Assembly: GCA_958426775.1 (NCBI GenBank)
Contig: CATZZP010000008.1
Span: forward strand, 1-64,000
Reading direction: 5' to 3'
From: an uncultured Bacillota bacterium
GTDB taxonomy: Bacteria; Bacillota; Clostridia; Lachnospirales; CAG-274
DNA length: 64,000 nt
Shown here: in pieces, positions 61,679 through 64,000 of the stretch
Numbering within the stretch: position 1 is the first letter of the stretch
Layout: the number at the start of each line of letters is the position of its first letter
The notes under the pieces: generated by a model
The model's database searches: none
What the model saw: only the letters and a program-made list of their open reading frames with translations
What the model was told of the DNA's origin: nothing
Program-made: the position numbers and the translations under genes

Positions 61679-62395
61679 CTATTCAATACCGCCGTCAAGG
61701 CTTATAATCTGACCTGTGATGTAAGTGTTTTCCTCTGCAAGGTAAAGGGCAAGAGAGGCTACCTCCTCAGGCTTGCCAAAGCGGCAAAGGGGTATTTCCT
61801 CAGTAAAAGCAGTATGCTCATCAAGGCTCATAAAGCTGTTCATCTCAGTTTCAATAGCTCCGCAGGCAATGGCATTTACATATATGTTGCTTGGACCCAA
61901 TTCCCTTGCAAGTGCCTTGGTAAAGGCATTTACGGCACCTTTTGAAGCAGAGTAGACAACCTCACAGGAGGCACCTGATATACCCCACATAGAGGATATA
62001 TTTATAATTTTACCGCTGTGCTTTTTAATCATATTCTCAAGGACAAGGTGGGTACAGTTAAACATACTGTCCACGTTATTTTTCATTACCTCCTGCCACT
62101 TGTCGGGGGTCATAGTGTTAAAAAGCCCTATATAGGATATGCCTGCGTTGTTTACAAGCACATCAACAGAGCCTATTTTATCTACCATTTCCTTTGCCTG
62201 TGCGTAGTCAGATACATCTGCCGTAAAGGCAAGAGAGGAAGGGGAGTATTTTTTAACCTCCTCAAGAGTTTTATTTAACCTTTCTTGGGATTTTTTTGTG
62301 TTTAATATTACTCTATAGCCTTTTTTTGCAAACTCAAGGGCGATAGCCTTACCTATACCCTTTGCTGAGCCTGTAATTAAAACCGTTTTATTCAT
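61679..62395 (-). CDS. Short-chain dehydrogenase/reductase (FabG-like, possibly YmfI type)
   Basis: 238 residues; TGSAKGIGKA cofactor loop, NNAG, catalytic Ser/Tyr/Lys (ISSMWG, YSASKGAVN). Close to 3-oxoacyl-ACP reductases; the EF-P 5-aminopentanone reductase YmfI is another good candidate because of size and lack of fab neighbours. AAAGGAG ribosome site. Confidence 0.87.
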   Translation of the reverse strand: MNKTVLITGSAKGIGKAIALEFAKKGYRVILNTKKSQERLNKTLEEVKKYSPSSLAFTADVSDYAQAKEMVDKIGSVDVLVNNAGISYIGLFNTMTPDKWQEVMKNNVDSMFNCTHLVLENMIKKHSGKIINISSMWGISGASCEVVYSASKGAVNAFTKALARELGPSNIYVNAIACGAIETEMNSFMSLDEHTAFTEEIPLCRFGKPEEVASLALYLAEENTYITGQIISLDGGIE

Positions 62396-62491
62396 ATTAT
62401 TGCTCCTTTACTTGCAATTAAGTGCTTTTAATGGTATCATAACTTAATATAGATAAAATTACAAGTAATTATTTCGGAGAGTAAAATTGTT

Positions 62492-63829
62492 ATGACAAAT
62501 TATTTCAGTGACAGACGATTTATAAAAAATTTGGCTATTCTTGCCGTACCGATAATTTTGAATGAGCTGCTTAATTCAGCAGTAAATATGCTGGATACCT
62601 TTATGGTAGGTACTTTGGGAGATGCTCCTGTGGCAGCGGTAGGCTTAGGCAATCAGGTATTCTTTCTTTTTACACTTATAGCCTTTGGTATTAACAGCGG
62701 TACTGCAATTTTTATGGGTCAGTACATGGGCAAGAATGAAATGGAAAATGTACACCGTACTATGGGTCTTGCTTTGATACTTACCTTTTCTGCCTCTGCT
62801 CTGTTTGCGGCAATGGCATTTTTCTTTCCTGAGTACATAATGAATATTTACTCAAAGGATAAGGAGGTAGTTGCATTAGGCTGTGACTATCTTAAGACTA
62901 TAGCCGGTTCTTATATGATAACGGCAATAATTATATCCTTCAATTCAGCCTTAAAGGTAACGGGCAATACCTTACAGCCTATGCTTACAACCCTTATTGC
63001 CTTTTTGGTAAACTTTGCGGCCAACTATATCTTTATTTTTATAATGGATATGGGTGTAAAGGGTGCGGCATTGGGTACCGTTGTTGCACGAAGTGTAGAG
63101 ATTGCGGTGCAGTTTACCTTTATGGTTATATTTAAAAGAGCAGTGCTTACAAGTCCTAAAAACTATTTCAGGCTCAGCCTTGACTTCTGTAAGCCTTTTA
63201 TACCTGTGACCCTGCCTGTTATATGTAACGAGGCGCTTTGGGCATTAGGCACAACAGCCTACAATGTTGCTTATAAATTCAGCGGTACTGTGGCTCAGGC
63301 GGCAATACAGATTGCCTCAACGGTACAAAGCTTGTTTTTGGTAGCAAGCCTTGGTATAGGCTCAGCCTGTGCCATTATTCTTTCAAATACATTAGGTGCA
63401 GGCGATAAGGAAAAGGCTCTTGATTATTCAAAAAAATGTGTATTTTTCGGTATGGTTGTAAGCATAATAACAGGTGTTGTATTGGCTTTTGCATCTCCCC
63501 TTATAGTTAATATGTTTAAGGTTGATGAGCTTGCAAGGGAATATGCTTATAAAATGCTGCTTATTGTGTCTGTAGGTATACCTGTAAAAACCCTTAGCTA
63601 TATAACCATATGCGGTATTTTAAGAAGCGGAGGCGACACACGCTTCTGCCTTGTGTTAGACAGCTGTTCTGTATGGTTGATTGGCTTGCCTATGGCATTT
63701 TTAGGCTCTGCTGTTTTGCATCTGCCTATTTATATAACCTTTGCAATGGTTTATATTGAGGAGGTAATTAAGGTATTTATAAGTACAAAGCGTGTTGCAA
63801 GTAATAAATGGTTAAGAACCTTGGTATAA
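62492..63829 (+). CDS. MATE family exporter, second copy
   Basis: 445 residues, 12 helices; LAVPIILNELLNSAVNMLDTFMVG and GLGNQVFFLFTLIAFGINSG start the first bundle, and PVICNEALWALGTTAYNVAY the second. This pattern is nearer to the NorM/DinF-like clostridial group than the copy at 5784-7157. Substrate unknown. Confidence 0.9.
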   Translation: MTNYFSDRRFIKNLAILAVPIILNELLNSAVNMLDTFMVGTLGDAPVAAVGLGNQVFFLFTLIAFGINSGTAIFMGQYMGKNEMENVHRTMGLALILTFSASALFAAMAFFFPEYIMNIYSKDKEVVALGCDYLKTIAGSYMITAIIISFNSALKVTGNTLQPMLTTLIAFLVNFAANYIFIFIMDMGVKGAALGTVVARSVEIAVQFTFMVIFKRAVLTSPKNYFRLSLDFCKPFIPVTLPVICNEALWALGTTAYNVAYKFSGTVAQAAIQIASTVQSLFLVASLGIGSACAIILSNTLGAGDKEKALDYSKKCVFFGMVVSIITGVVLAFASPLIVNMFKVDELAREYAYKMLLIVSVGIPVKTLSYITICGILRSGGDTRFCLVLDSCSVWLIGLPMAFLGSAVLHLPIYITFAMVYIEEVIKVFISTKRVASNKWLRTLV

Positions 63830-63874
63830 GTAAAAAAGAGTGCATATATTATCTATATAGCGGGAGGTTGAGTT

Positions 63875-64000
63875 ATGGACGAAATAAATCAAAACAATAT
63901 GTATCAGGATATTAATAAAAAGAAAAAAAGGATAAGACCAAGGCATTTGTTTTTTATGCAGGGTATAGTCTTTGGTATTCTCTTTACGCTTTGCACCCTT
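63875..64000 (+). CDS. Start of a membrane-anchored protein, cut by window edge
   Basis: 42 codons from an ATG with GGGAGGTT in front: a short polar start (MDEINQNNMYQDINKKKKR) then a hydrophobic helix (FFMQGIVFGILFTLCTL). A cytoplasmic basic tail and one helix is the start expected for an exported or membrane-anchored enzyme, for example a carboxy-terminal-processing protease, but nothing in the visible part proves it. Confidence 0.6.
   Translation, partial: MDEINQNNMYQDINKKKKRIRPRHLFFMQGIVFGILFTLCTL

Overview
The window comes from a low-GC, spore-forming Gram-positive anaerobe of the Clostridia (probably order Eubacteriales). The supporting signs are a T-box in front of metS, an intact sporulation sigma-K gene, RqcH, RemA, a YabE-type 3D-domain protein, strong AGGAGG ribosome sites and consensus sigma-A promoters. 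It is equipped for pectin. There is a very large secreted PL9 pectate lyase (cut by the left edge), a secreted PL1 pectate lyase with ricin-type lectin repeats, and an apparently cytoplasmic operon of pectin methylesterase, alpha/beta hydrolase and GH28 polygalacturonase. A pectin-specialist gut bacterium of the Monoglobus or Lachnospira kind would fit, but that is inference.

Layout. 1-10.7 kb: pectin locus (PL9, AraC regulator, MATE exporter, CE8-hydrolase-GH28 operon). 10.9-14.2 kb: tig-clpP-clpX. 14.3-18.1 kb: two secreted beta-sandwich protein genes. Each is followed at once by a gene for a tiny MKK-x-Y-x-x-P peptide too short for ordinary ORF calling. One of the secreted genes is frameshifted, and a structured, probably transcribed intergenic element lies between the two units. 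18.1-24.8 kb: two adjacent operons on the minus strand. One is VTC-type polyphosphate polymerase / DUF4956 membrane protein / CotH-kinase lipoprotein; the other is a MacA-MacB-like efflux system (HlyD, ATPase, permease). Both promoters lack a -35 box and carry 11-bp-spaced direct repeats exactly 10 bp upstream of the -10, the pattern of an OmpR/PhoB-type activator. 25.0-27.4 kb: PL1 lyase.

27.7-44.7 kb is mostly housekeeping: mgtE, rqcH, then yicC-remA-gmk-rpoZ-priA-def-fmt-zinc protease, an apgM-type phosphoglycerate mutase, an AI-2E-family permease, a flavoprotein, maf with two small membrane proteins, and an MBOAT/SGNH pair for acylating an exported polymer. 44.8-64 kb: ABC exporter, T-box-metS-tatD, 3D-domain cell-wall protein, MoxR-DUF58-transglutaminase operon, sigK, SLC13/ArsB-type transporter, a Cys/Asn-rich small protein, TcdA-like E1 enzyme, dNTPase, S41 protease, SDR reductase, second MATE exporter, and the start of one more membrane-anchored gene at the right edge.

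I saw no tRNA, rRNA, CRISPR array, insertion sequence or prophage. The most interesting material is in 14-25 kb: the shared promoter architecture of the VTC/CotH and efflux operons, the long out-of-frame overlap between the HlyD and ATPase genes, the paired secreted-protein/mini-peptide units, and the structured intergenic element.
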